This document shows, one piece after another, positions 1 through 6,382 of a stretch of 6,382 nt of DNA (positions within the stretch are counted from its first letter, which is position 1; the number at the start of each line of letters is the position of its first letter). The stretch is from Clostridia bacterium (GTDB taxonomy: Bacteria > Bacillota > Clostridia > Oscillospirales > CAG-272): contig JAGBTR010000150.1 in the NCBI GenBank assembly GCA_017631215.1, positions 1 through 6,382 on the forward strand. Reading direction: 5' to 3'. The notes below the pieces were generated by a model that was given only the letters and a program-made list of their open reading frames with translations, made no database searches and was not told the DNA's origin. A program made the translations under genes and the position numbers.

Positions 1-1980
1 AACAGCAGCATCAAGTCGCTCAAGGGTCCCGACCGCGTCCGCAAGCGCCCCGCCGTCATCTTCGGCTCGGACGATCTGGACGGCTGTAAGCACGCCTTTT
101 TCGAGATTCTGTCCAACTCGGTCGACGAGGCGCGCGAGGGCAACGGCACCCTGATCACGGTCACGGCGTGGCGCGACCACTCCATCACAGTCGACGATCA
201 CGGCCGCGGCATCCCGCTCGGCTATAACGAGGCCGAGGGGCGCTGGAACTGGGATCTCATCTACTGCGAGCTGTACGCGGGCGGTAAATACAGCAACAAC
301 GACGGCGACGGCGCCTACGAATACTCGCTCGGTCTGAACGGACTTGGTGCCTGCGCGACGCAGTATGCCTCCGAATATATGGAGGTCTTTTCCTACGACG
401 GCAAAAACGAATATTCCATCCGCTTTGCCAGGGGCGAGGCGGTTGGTGAGCTGCAAACGCGTCCCCTCTCGCCCAAGGAAAAACGCACGGGCACGGTTCA
501 GCACTGGCTGCCCGATCTGGAGGTATTCACCGACATCGCCATTGAGCCCGAGTATTTTGAGGAGACCATGAGACGGCAGTCGATGGTCACGCCGGGCGTC
601 ACCTTCGCGCTTCGCGTCGAGCAGGAGGACGGCAGCTTTGCCGAGTCGAGCTACGTCTACCCCAACGGCATCTCGGACTATCTCGCCGAGCAGGTGGGCG
701 GTGCGGGACTGACCGCGCCCGTCAACTGGCACCTCAAGACGCAAGGCCGCGATCGCGAGGACAAGCCTATGTACAAGCTTCAAGCGGACTTCACCTTCTG
801 CGTATCGAACACCGTCCACTTCCTTGAGTATTACCATTGCTCGAGCTATCTGGAGCACGGCGGTTCGCCCGACCGCGCCGTCAGGGTCGCCTTCGTCTAT
901 GCGCTTGACCGCTACATCAAAAATGCGGGCAAGTACACCAAGAACGAGTCCAAAATCACCTTCCAGGACGTTGCCGACTGTCTGGCGCTCGTCATCAACT
1001 CCAAATCGACGGCAACCTCGTATGAGAACCAAACCAAAAAAGCGATCAACAACGTCTTCATCTACGAGGCGATGGCCGACTTCCTCAAGAAGCAGCTTGA
1101 GATCTACTTCATCGAGAATCCGAGTGCCGCCGACGTGTTCGCCGCGCAGGTGCTCATCAACAAGCGTTCGCGTGAGAGCGCCGAGAGTGCGCGTATCAGC
1201 ATCAAGAAAAAGCTGACGGGCACGATGGACATCGCCAACCGCGTCGAGAAGTTCGACAACTGCCGCTCCAAGGATCCCTCGGTGCGCGAGCTGTATATCG
1301 TGGAGGGTGACTCGGCACGCACCTCGTGCAAGCTGGGACGCGACGCCGAATTCCAGGCCATCATCCCCGTCCGCGGTAAGACGCTCAACTGTATGAAGGC
1401 CGACTATCAGCAGATCTTCAACAGCGACATCATCACCGACCTGCTGCGCGTCATCGGGTGCGGTGTCGAGATCAACAATAAAAAGGTCAAGACGGATATG
1501 GCGGGCTTCGATCTGTCGCTGCTCCGCTGGTCCAAGATCATCATCTGTACCGATGCCGACGAGGACGGCTTCCAGATCCGCACACTGCTGCTGACGCTGT
1601 TCTACCGTCTCTTGCCCACGCTCATCCGCGAGCAAAAGATCTACATCGCCGAGACGCCCCTCTTTGAGATCACCGTCAAGGAAAAGGGTGAGGAAAAGAC
1701 CTACTTCGCCTACGACGAATTTGAAAAGGCGGACATCCTCAAACAGCTGGGCAACAAGCGCTACACGCTGCAGCGCTCCAAGGGTCTTGGTGAGAACCAG
1801 CCCGAGATGATGTGGGAAACGACGATGAACCCCGCGACCCGTCGCCTCGTTCTCGTCTCGCCCGCCGACGAAAAGGCAACCGAGGACATCTTTGACACGC
1901 TGCTTGGCAACAATTTGCAGGGGCGCAAGGATTTCATCGCCGCACACGGCAACGAATATATCAAGGACGCTGACATTTGA
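1..1980 (+). CDS. Type IIA DNA topoisomerase B subunit (GyrB/ParE-like), 5'-truncated by window edge
   Basis: ATPase and Toprim subunit of a DNA gyrase or topoisomerase IV; with an A subunit it passes duplex DNA through a transient break using ATP. The frame is open from base 1, and the first visible residues (NSSIKSLKGPDRVRKRP) match the family's N-terminus, so probably only about 5-15 residues are missing. Counting from the first visible codon: GHKL ATPase with ENS-type motif (EILSNSVDE, N39), DDHGRGIP (65-72) and a glycine loop LGLNGLGA (110-117); transducer domain ending in the ATP-contacting QTK (344-346); Toprim with EGDSA (E435) and DADEDG (518-523); then KGLGENQPEMMW and a tail of about 60 residues. 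At 659 visible residues it is of ParE/short GyrB size, without the large insert of enterobacterial GyrB. All acidic Toprim ligands and the ATP lysine are kept, so it should be active. Several normally invariant residues differ (see findings), so I cannot choose between gyrB, parE or a third paralogue. No A subunit gene follows it. Confidence 0.93.
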   Translation, partial: NSSIKSLKGPDRVRKRPAVIFGSDDLDGCKHAFFEILSNSVDEAREGNGTLITVTAWRDHSITVDDHGRGIPLGYNEAEGRWNWDLIYCELYAGGKYSNNDGDGAYEYSLGLNGLGACATQYASEYMEVFSYDGKNEYSIRFARGEAVGELQTRPLSPKEKRTGTVQHWLPDLEVFTDIAIEPEYFEETMRRQSMVTPGVTFALRVEQEDGSFAESSYVYPNGISDYLAEQVGGAGLTAPVNWHLKTQGRDREDKPMYKLQADFTFCVSNTVHFLEYYHCSSYLEHGGSPDRAVRVAFVYALDRYIKNAGKYTKNESKITFQDVADCLALVINSKSTATSYENQTKKAINNVFIYEAMADFLKKQLEIYFIENPSAADVFAAQVLINKRSRESAESARISIKKKLTGTMDIANRVEKFDNCRSKDPSVRELYIVEGDSARTSCKLGRDAEFQAIIPVRGKTLNCMKADYQQIFNSDIITDLLRVIGCGVEINNKKVKTDMAGFDLSLLRWSKIIICTDADEDGFQIRTLLLTLFYRLLPTLIREQKIYIAETPLFEITVKEKGEEKTYFAYDEFEKADILKQLGNKRYTLQRSKGLGENQPEMMWETTMNPATRRLVLVSPADEKATEDIFDTLLGNNLQGRKDFIAAHGNEYIKDADI

Positions 1981-2002
1981 TACACCCCGGGAGGAAGGCA
2001 TT

Positions 2003-2887
2003 ATGAAGATTCAATTTCTTGGAACGGCAGCCGCCGAGGGCATTCCCGCCCTGTTTTGCAACTGTCCCACCTGCGTCTACTCGCGCGAGCACGGCGGTCG
2101 CAACATCCGCACACGCTCGCAGGCGCTCATTGATGACGTACTGCTCATCGATATGGGACCTGATACGTTGTTCCACGAGCTCAGCCTGGGGCTGGACTTC
2201 ACGCGCATCGAGAACTGTCTGATCACGCACGTGCATTTCGACCATTTCCAGCTCGAGAACTTCCAGATGCGCCAGCGCGGCTACGCCAACCTGACGCCCG
2301 ACGTGCCTGCGTTGCACGTATGGGGAAGCCATGAGCTGTACGAGAAGATGGTGCGCCCCACCACCGACGTGCCTCTGCCGAGCGGCAAGGAGATCGGCGA
2401 GGGTGGCAGAGTCAACCGCGATGACAGCGTATTCTGTCACGCGATCGAGCCGCTGACGCCCGTGCGCGTGGGCGACCACGAGGTCGTAGCACTGCCCGCC
2501 TGCCACGGCACGCGCGAGCCGTACAACTACATCGTTCGCAACGTCAAGGAGAACAAGGCGCTGCTCTACGCGCACGACACGTCGGCGTGGGAGGATGAGC
2601 GCGTGTGGCAATATTTTGAGCAAGAGAAGCCGCATCTTGATCTGGTGTCGATGGACTGCACCAGCGGCAACGCGAATGCACCTCATCAGCGTCACCATAT
2701 GTGCTTCGTTCAGAATCTTGCGATGCGCGACCGACTGATCGCGCTGGGGCTGTGCGATGAGAAGACGGTCTTTATCTCCAACCATTTCTCGCACAACGGT
2801 GACGATGCGGCGTATGATATCTTCTCCAAGATCGCCGAGAAGGAGGGCGTTCTGACCTCCTATGACGGGATGAGCGTGGCGTTTTGA
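2003..2887 (+). CDS. MBL-fold metallo-hydrolase, PhnP-like
   Basis: A 294-residue metallo-beta-lactamase-fold enzyme, probably a soluble phosphodiesterase of the PhnP/phosphoribosyl cyclic phosphodiesterase group; its substrate is unknown. The metal-ligand set is complete: HVHFDH (H76, H78, D80, H81), H168 in CHGTREPYNYIV, D192 in YAHDTSAW, and H261 in SNHFSHNG. An N-terminal CNCPTC (C19, C21, C24) together with H264 matches the Cys3-His structural zinc site known from E. coli PhnP, where the last His lies three residues after the active-site His, exactly as here. The start ATG is chosen because GGGAGG at 1989-1994 lies 8 nt upstream and the protein then begins with the typical strand MKIQFLGTAAAEG; an upstream in-frame ATG at 1892 would overlap the topoisomerase gene and has no such support. 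It lies 22 nt after the topoisomerase stop, so cotranscription is likely. No phn (C-P lyase) genes are visible, so a role in phosphonate breakdown should not be assumed. Confidence 0.9.
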   Translation: MKIQFLGTAAAEGIPALFCNCPTCVYSREHGGRNIRTRSQALIDDVLLIDMGPDTLFHELSLGLDFTRIENCLITHVHFDHFQLENFQMRQRGYANLTPDVPALHVWGSHELYEKMVRPTTDVPLPSGKEIGEGGRVNRDDSVFCHAIEPLTPVRVGDHEVVALPACHGTREPYNYIVRNVKENKALLYAHDTSAWEDERVWQYFEQEKPHLDLVSMDCTSGNANAPHQRHHMCFVQNLAMRDRLIALGLCDEKTVFISNHFSHNGDDAAYDIFSKIAEKEGVLTSYDGMSVAF

Positions 2888-2943
2888 CCCAAGCGTACCG
2901 AGGTCCTTCCAAAGGCGCATCCCTTCAAGCACCTTTCACAAAG

Positions 2944-2982
2944 AAAAAGCTCGTCGCAAAATGCAAGCGGCGAGCTTTTTTG
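2944..2982 (+). terminator. Rho-independent terminator after the MBL hydrolase gene
   Basis: The arms at 2944-2957 (AAAAAGCTCGTCGC) and 2967-2980 (GCGGCGAGCTTTTT) pair over 14 bp with a single G-T wobble, around a 9-nt loop. The right arm runs into six T residues (2976-2981). The A-tract on the left arm gives a T-tract on the other strand, so it could work in both directions. It separates the topoisomerase/MBL unit from the nagA unit. Confidence 0.88.
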
Positions 2983-3016
2983 TTGATACCGACGCAAGAA
3001 AATTTCGCCGAAACTC

Positions 3017-3045
3017 TTGTAAAACGAGCGTATATTTGTTATAAT
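3017..3045 (+). promoter_or_regulatory. Sigma-A-type promoter with extended -10 for nagA
   Basis: A -35 box TTGTAA (3017-3022; four of six match TTGACA) is separated by exactly 17 bp from a perfect -10 box TATAAT (3040-3045). A TG at 3037-3038, one base before the -10, makes it an extended -10. The flanking DNA is AT-rich, unlike the rest of the window. The expected transcription start is around 3051-3053, giving a leader of about 38 nt before the nagA ATG. It is the only strong promoter seen in the window and lies directly downstream of the terminator. Confidence 0.85.
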
Positions 3046-3061
3046 GTAAGATGTATATGTA

Positions 3062-3074
3062 TGACCGTCGGTCA
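3062..3074 (+). promoter_or_regulatory. Perfect 13-bp palindrome, possible operator in nagA leader
   Basis: TGACCGTCGGTCA is a perfect inverted repeat of two 6-bp arms around one central T. It lies between the expected transcription start and the ribosome binding site of nagA, about +10 to +22. A one-base loop cannot form a stable RNA hairpin, so if functional it is more likely a DNA site for a dimeric repressor that blocks elongation or initiation. No regulator gene is visible in the window, so the binding protein is unknown. Confidence 0.45.
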
Positions 3075-3083
3075 AAGGAGGGG
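3074..3083 (+). promoter_or_regulatory. Ribosome binding site deciding the nagA start
   Basis: AAAGGAGGGG contains a near-perfect Shine-Dalgarno core (GGAGG, 3077-3081) 8 nt before the ATG at 3090. This favours 3090 over the in-frame ATG at 3051, which lies at the predicted transcription start and would put this site inside the coding region. Confidence 0.85.
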
Positions 3084-3089
3084 ATTTCA

Positions 3090-4277
3090 ATGAAACAGCT
3101 GTTCAAAAACGCCGCATTCTGGCGCGCATATCCTACTCCGACCTTCACCGAGGGCGAGCTGCTTGTCGAGGACGGTGTGGTCGTCGCACACGGCGCACCC
3201 GACACCCTTCCGACCGATGGTGCGGACATCATCGATCTGGGCGGTGCGCTCGTCTCTCCCGGTCTTGTCGACGTACACACCCACGGTCGCGCAGGCGGTG
3301 ACTTCACCTCCGCCGACACGGAGATGCTTTCCCATATGGCTCGATCCTATCTCGCCTCGGGCACAACGACGGTGATGCCGACGCTGGCCTCGGCACCGCT
3401 TGACGATTACGTCACGGCGGCAGAGCGCATCGCACAGACGACGGACACCGAGGGCGGCGCGCGCTGGGTGGGTCTGCATCTGGAGGGGCGCTATCTGCAT
3501 CCCGACAAGCGCGGCGCACACGCACGCGAGCTACTCGCACCGCTCGACGGCAATGAGCTGGCAGATCTGCTCTGTCGGATGCGCTACCCCTTGCCTATGC
3601 GGCTGACGGCGGCGCTTGAGACCGACGCAGACGGCTCGTTCTTCGACGTCGCCGACCGACTCGGCATCCATCTCTCGCTCGGTCACACCACGGCGACCTA
3701 CGCACAGACGAGCGAGCTGATCGGCTGGGGCTTGCAGTCGCTGACCCACACCTTCAATGCGATGCCTCCCCTGCACCACCGCGACGGCGGTGCGGTTGCG
3801 GCGCTGTTCGATGCCGCGATGCAGGGTCGTCCCGTCTACGGTGAGCTGATCTGCGACGGCTTGCACATCTCCCCCGAAATGATCCGTCTGGCTTACCGCC
3901 AGCTCGGTCACAATCACACGCTGCTCATCACCGATTCGATGGCGGGCGCGGGCTGTCCCGACGGTCACTACACCATCGCGGGCTTACCCGTCACCGTCAA
4001 GGACGGGCGTGCGGTGACGAGCGAGGGGGCGCTGGCGGGCAGCACGCTGTCGCTTTGGCAGGCGGTTGGCAATCTCGCCGCATTTTGCGACGTCCCGCTC
4101 GCCGAGGCCGTCAAGTGTGCGACCTACAACCCCGCGCGGCTGTGCGGCATCGAGGACGAGGTCGGCACGCTGGAGGTCGGCGCGCGTGCGGATATGCTCG
4201 TGATCGATGCCCAGCGGCAGACGCTCCTTGCGGTCTATCTCGCAGGCGAGTGCTGCACGGAGGTCGCACCGAAATGA
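3090..4277 (+). CDS. nagA: N-acetylglucosamine-6-phosphate deacetylase
   Basis: Cytosolic amidohydrolase that removes acetate from GlcNAc-6-phosphate to give glucosamine-6-phosphate, feeding amino sugars from the cell wall, chitin or mucin glycans into glycolysis or back to wall synthesis. At 395 residues it has normal family length. Visible landmarks: a short N-terminal beta-sandwich strand set, SPGLVDVHTHG (HxH at 63-65), the metal ligand E132 in HLEG, H199 in LGHTTATY, H220 in LTHTFNAM with PLHHR following (227-231), DGLH (256-259), the catalytic D282 in TDSMAGAG, and the C-terminal LAGST and NPARL...GTLEVGARADMLVID that return to the sandwich. All these match NagA of the Firmicute type with an HxH pair. 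An unusual point is R134, where most NagA proteins have HLEGP. It is the first gene after the promoter at 3017-3045, with a strong ribosome binding site. No nagB or transporter gene is present here, so it is probably part of a mixed unit. Confidence 0.95.
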   Translation: MKQLFKNAAFWRAYPTPTFTEGELLVEDGVVVAHGAPDTLPTDGADIIDLGGALVSPGLVDVHTHGRAGGDFTSADTEMLSHMARSYLASGTTTVMPTLASAPLDDYVTAAERIAQTTDTEGGARWVGLHLEGRYLHPDKRGAHARELLAPLDGNELADLLCRMRYPLPMRLTAALETDADGSFFDVADRLGIHLSLGHTTATYAQTSELIGWGLQSLTHTFNAMPPLHHRDGGAVAALFDAAMQGRPVYGELICDGLHISPEMIRLAYRQLGHNHTLLITDSMAGAGCPDGHYTIAGLPVTVKDGRAVTSEGALAGSTLSLWQAVGNLAAFCDVPLAEAVKCATYNPARLCGIEDEVGTLEVGARADMLVIDAQRQTLLAVYLAGECCTEVAPK

Positions 4278-5104
4278 TCAATTTTTTCAAGCGGGTCGCC
4301 GCACTGCTGTGCCCCGACAAGCAAAGTCAGCGCATCGCCGCGTCTCAGCTTCGGGAAAGCGGCACGCGCCTGCATCTCATTCTCGCCGCCGTGCTGTATA
4401 TGACGCTGTCAATCGGCTCGTTTTATCTCATAGAGCTGGTGATGCTTCCCATCCCGTGGCGGACACTTTACACCGATGCCCCGTCGCTCTACCGTTTGCT
4501 TGACGCACTCTACTACGTGCTTGACGGCGCGATCATTTTGTTTCTCATCTTGCCGCTCGGCTTTGGCACGGCGCGTATCTTTTACACCGCGTCTCAAGGC
4601 GCACGCGCGGCTCTGTCCGATATATTTTTACCCTTTCAAAGCGCGCGGTGCTACTTCCGCGCGACGCTTGTGATGCTGCTTTTGGCCCTGCCGCGTCTGC
4701 TCTCCCTTTGGCTCGTTTGCTGGCTATGGCAAGAGGCCGACAGACAACCGCTCGGCGTGCGGCTGCTGCTCTACGTACTGGCGGTGCTGCTGTTTGCGGC
4801 CGAGTCGCTGCTCCTCACGCTGGACGACGCCGTCCTCCCGCTGGCCCTTGACAACGAGTCGCTTGGTGTGCGCGCGCTGTGGCGCACGTCTGTCCGCCGC
4901 TGCTACGACCATATGCTTGCCATCTGGCGCTTCAAGCTGGGCTATTTCGGCTGGGCTGTGCTGTCCGTTTTGTCGCTCGGCACACTTCTCATCTGCCACG
5001 CCCTGCCCCTTTACGCGCTCGCCCACAAGCCTTACCTCGACCGCATCATACCGTTAGAATCCAACACCGAACCCAACACTGCCCATCGCGGCAGCTCGAT
5101 ATAA
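4274..5104 (+). CDS. Polytopic membrane protein of unknown function (DUF975-like)
   Basis: A 276-residue integral membrane protein that I cannot assign to a function. It has about five hydrophobic segments, roughly residues 34-57, 75-98, 129-152, 163-183 and 222-250, with arginine-rich loops between them and a hydrophilic C-terminal tail (about 251-276). The last segment, with FKLGYFGWAVLSVLSLGTLL followed by a Pro/Tyr/Ala stretch, recalls the end of DUF975-type Firmicute membrane proteins; this is a weak resemblance by eye. No signal peptide or catalytic motif is visible. The ATG overlaps the nagA stop by four bases (ATGA, 4274-4277), with GGAGG at 4259-4263 ten bases upstream, so translation is probably coupled to nagA. 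The metG start follows 17 nt after its stop. Reading-frame integrity across 277 codons, the clear hydrophobic pattern and the coupling make the gene itself secure; its role is open. Confidence 0.85.
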   Translation: MINFFKRVAALLCPDKQSQRIAASQLRESGTRLHLILAAVLYMTLSIGSFYLIELVMLPIPWRTLYTDAPSLYRLLDALYYVLDGAIILFLILPLGFGTARIFYTASQGARAALSDIFLPFQSARCYFRATLVMLLLALPRLLSLWLVCWLWQEADRQPLGVRLLLYVLAVLLFAAESLLLTLDDAVLPLALDNESLGVRALWRTSVRRCYDHMLAIWRFKLGYFGWAVLSVLSLGTLLICHALPLYALAHKPYLDRIIPLESNTEPNTAHRGSSI

Positions 5105-5121
5105 GAAAGGATGGTTACACC

Positions 5122-6382
5122 ATGGAAAATCAGAAGTTTTATATGACCACCGCCATCGCCTACGCCTCCAAGAAGCCGCACTTCGGCAACACCTACGAGG
5201 CCATTATGACCGATGCGCTTGCCCGCTACCGCCGTGAGCGCGGCTACGACGTGTTTATGTGCACGGGTACCGACGAGCACGGTCAGAAGATCGAGGACCT
5301 CGCCCGCGATGCCGGCATTACGCCAAAGGCCTACGTCGACGGCGTGGCAGGTGAGATCCGCACGCTCTGGGACAATATGAACGTCAAGTACGACCACTTC
5401 ATCCGCACGACCGACGACTATCACGAGTCGGCCGTCAAAAAGATCTTCACCCGCTTCATCAAGTCGGGCGACATCTACAAGGGCAAGTATGAGGGCTGGT
5501 ACTGCGTTCCCTGCGAGTCCTTCTTCACCGACACCCAGGCCGAGGGCTGCAAGTGCCCCGACTGCGGTCGCCCCGTCGAGCGCGCCAGCGAGGAGGCGTA
5601 TTTCTTCGATATGAAGAAGTATGCGGATCGACTGATGGACTATATCGAGGCGCATCCCGAGTTCATCGAGCCCGAGAGCCGCAAGAAGGAGATCGTCAAC
5701 AACTTCCTCAAGGCGGGTCTGCAGGATCTTTGCGTCTCGCGCACGTCCTTCACCTGGGGTATTCCCGTTGAGACCGATCCCAAGCACGTCACCTACGTCT
5801 GGCTCGACGCGCTGACCAACTATATCACCGCCATCGGCTACGATCCCGACAAGACGTATGAGGAGCAGTCCGAGCAGTTCAAGAAGCTGTGGCCTGCCGA
5901 CGTCCACATCATCGGCAAGGACATCATTCGCTTCCACACCATCTACTGGCCCATCTTCCTCATGGCGCTCGATCTGCCGCTGCCCAAGAAGGTATTCGCG
6001 CATCCGTGGTTCAACTTCGGCGCGGACAAGATGTCCAAGTCGCGCGGCAACGTTATTTACGCCGACGAACTGGCCGAGCACTTCACGGTAGACGGCGTAC
6101 GCCACTATGCGCTCTCCGAGATGCCCTACGCCAACGACGGCTCGATCACCTACGAGAGCGTCATCAAGCGTTTCAACACCGACCTTGTCAACAATCTCGG
6201 CAACCTTGTCAAGAGAACGCTGGATATGCAGAAGAAATATTTTGACAGCGTCATTCAGGCCCCCACCGCCAAGGACGCACTCGACGATGAGATCGTCGCG
6301 GCCTGCGTGACGGCTTACAACAAGGTCGTCGAGTACATGGACGGCTACCGCATCGCCGACGCACTGGATGCCATTTTCACCA
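5122..6382 (+). CDS. metG: Methionyl-tRNA synthetase, 3'-truncated by window edge
   Basis: Class I aminoacyl-tRNA synthetase that charges tRNA-Met with methionine in the cytosol. About 420 residues are visible of an expected 520-660. The Rossmann fold starts with FYMTTAIAYASKKPHFGNTYE, where HFGN (20-23) stands in place of the HIGH signature; TGTDEHGQK follows. The zinc-binding knuckle insert has C128, C131, C145 and C148 (CVPC and CPDC). WLDALTNYI and HIIGKDIIRFH precede a perfect KMSKS (303-307), after which the helical anticodon-binding domain begins (FNTDLVNNLGNLV). The style is that of the Bacillus/Thermus-type enzymes. The ATG at 5122 is chosen because AAAGGA (5106-5111) lies ten bases upstream and the family N-terminus fits; an ATG at 5111 is in another frame. 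Only 17 nt separate it from the membrane protein gene, leaving no room for a T-box leader, so it probably depends on the upstream promoter. The C-terminus, including any dimerisation domain, lies outside the window. Confidence 0.96.
   Translation, partial: MENQKFYMTTAIAYASKKPHFGNTYEAIMTDALARYRRERGYDVFMCTGTDEHGQKIEDLARDAGITPKAYVDGVAGEIRTLWDNMNVKYDHFIRTTDDYHESAVKKIFTRFIKSGDIYKGKYEGWYCVPCESFFTDTQAEGCKCPDCGRPVERASEEAYFFDMKKYADRLMDYIEAHPEFIEPESRKKEIVNNFLKAGLQDLCVSRTSFTWGIPVETDPKHVTYVWLDALTNYITAIGYDPDKTYEEQSEQFKKLWPADVHIIGKDIIRFHTIYWPIFLMALDLPLPKKVFAHPWFNFGADKMSKSRGNVIYADELAEHFTVDGVRHYALSEMPYANDGSITYESVIKRFNTDLVNNLGNLVKRTLDMQKKYFDSVIQAPTAKDALDDEIVAACVTAYNKVVEYMDGYRIADALDAIFT

Noticed and set aside
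379..381. ATG at 379 as the start of the topoisomerase gene
   Set aside because: The frame is open back to base 1 and the upstream codons encode essential ATPase motifs, so the gene begins before the window.
1961..2932. 323-codon open frame on the minus strand opposite the MBL hydrolase gene
   Set aside because: It mirrors a GC-rich coding strand whose codon bias suppresses antisense stops; the product is a Val/Arg/Ala/Leu-rich sequence with no recognisable motif, and the plus-strand gene is certain.
2888..2943. Possible small gene or structured RNA between the MBL gene and the terminator
   Set aside because: Only weak, imperfect repeats around AGGTCCTTCC are seen, and no open frame with a ribosome binding site; it reads as ordinary 3' untranslated sequence.
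3051..3089. In-frame upstream ATG giving a 13-residue longer NagA, possibly leaderless
   Set aside because: It coincides with the predicted transcription start, has no ribosome binding site, and would place the strong Shine-Dalgarno sequence inside the gene; the start at 3090 also matches the family N-terminus.
4055..4273. N-terminal extension of the membrane protein into nagA
   Set aside because: This stretch is an out-of-frame reading of nagA, giving an Arg-rich sequence; the ATGA start at 4274 has a proper ribosome binding site.
5105..5121. Possible T-box riboswitch or separate promoter in front of metG
   Set aside because: The gap is only 17 nt and holds just the ribosome binding site.
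5032..6105. 357-codon open frame on the minus strand opposite metG
   Set aside because: Same codon-bias shadow effect; the Val/Leu/Gly/Ala-rich product resembles no family, and the MetRS motifs on the plus strand are unambiguous.

Overview
The window is a GC-rich stretch (strong G/C preference at third codon positions) with five protein-coding genes, all on the plus strand and tightly packed. The first and last genes run off the edges. Strong AGGAGG-type ribosome binding sites, a consensus TATAAT promoter, and a methionyl-tRNA synthetase and NagA of Gram-positive style suggest a Firmicute, most likely a GC-rich member of the Clostridia (Oscillospirales/Ruminococcaceae-like gut lineages are the closest fit). 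This assignment is inference from protein style, not from a marker search.

Layout. Positions 1-1980 hold an almost complete type IIA topoisomerase B subunit (GyrB/ParE family) whose signature motifs deviate from the textbook forms. After 22 nt comes a 294-residue metallo-beta-lactamase-fold hydrolase resembling PhnP (2003-2887), probably cotranscribed with it. A rho-independent terminator (2944-2982) closes this unit.

The only substantial intergenic region, 2888-3089, then carries an almost ideal sigma-A promoter with an extended -10 element, followed by a perfect 13-bp palindrome just downstream of the expected start site. This promoter should drive a second unit: nagA (3090-4277, N-acetylglucosamine-6-phosphate deacetylase), a polytopic membrane protein of unknown function translationally coupled to it by an ATGA overlap (4274-5104), and metG (5122 to the window end, methionyl-tRNA synthetase, cut at about residue 420).

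Functionally this looks like ordinary chromosomal core: DNA topology, amino-sugar catabolism/cell-wall recycling, and tRNA charging. No mobile elements, CRISPR arrays, RNA genes or phage genes were seen. The points most worth following up are the divergent topoisomerase subunit without an adjacent A subunit, the possible operator in front of nagA, and the PhnP-like enzyme with its intact second (structural) zinc site and no phn genes next to it. I found no convincing evidence of a new multi-gene system.
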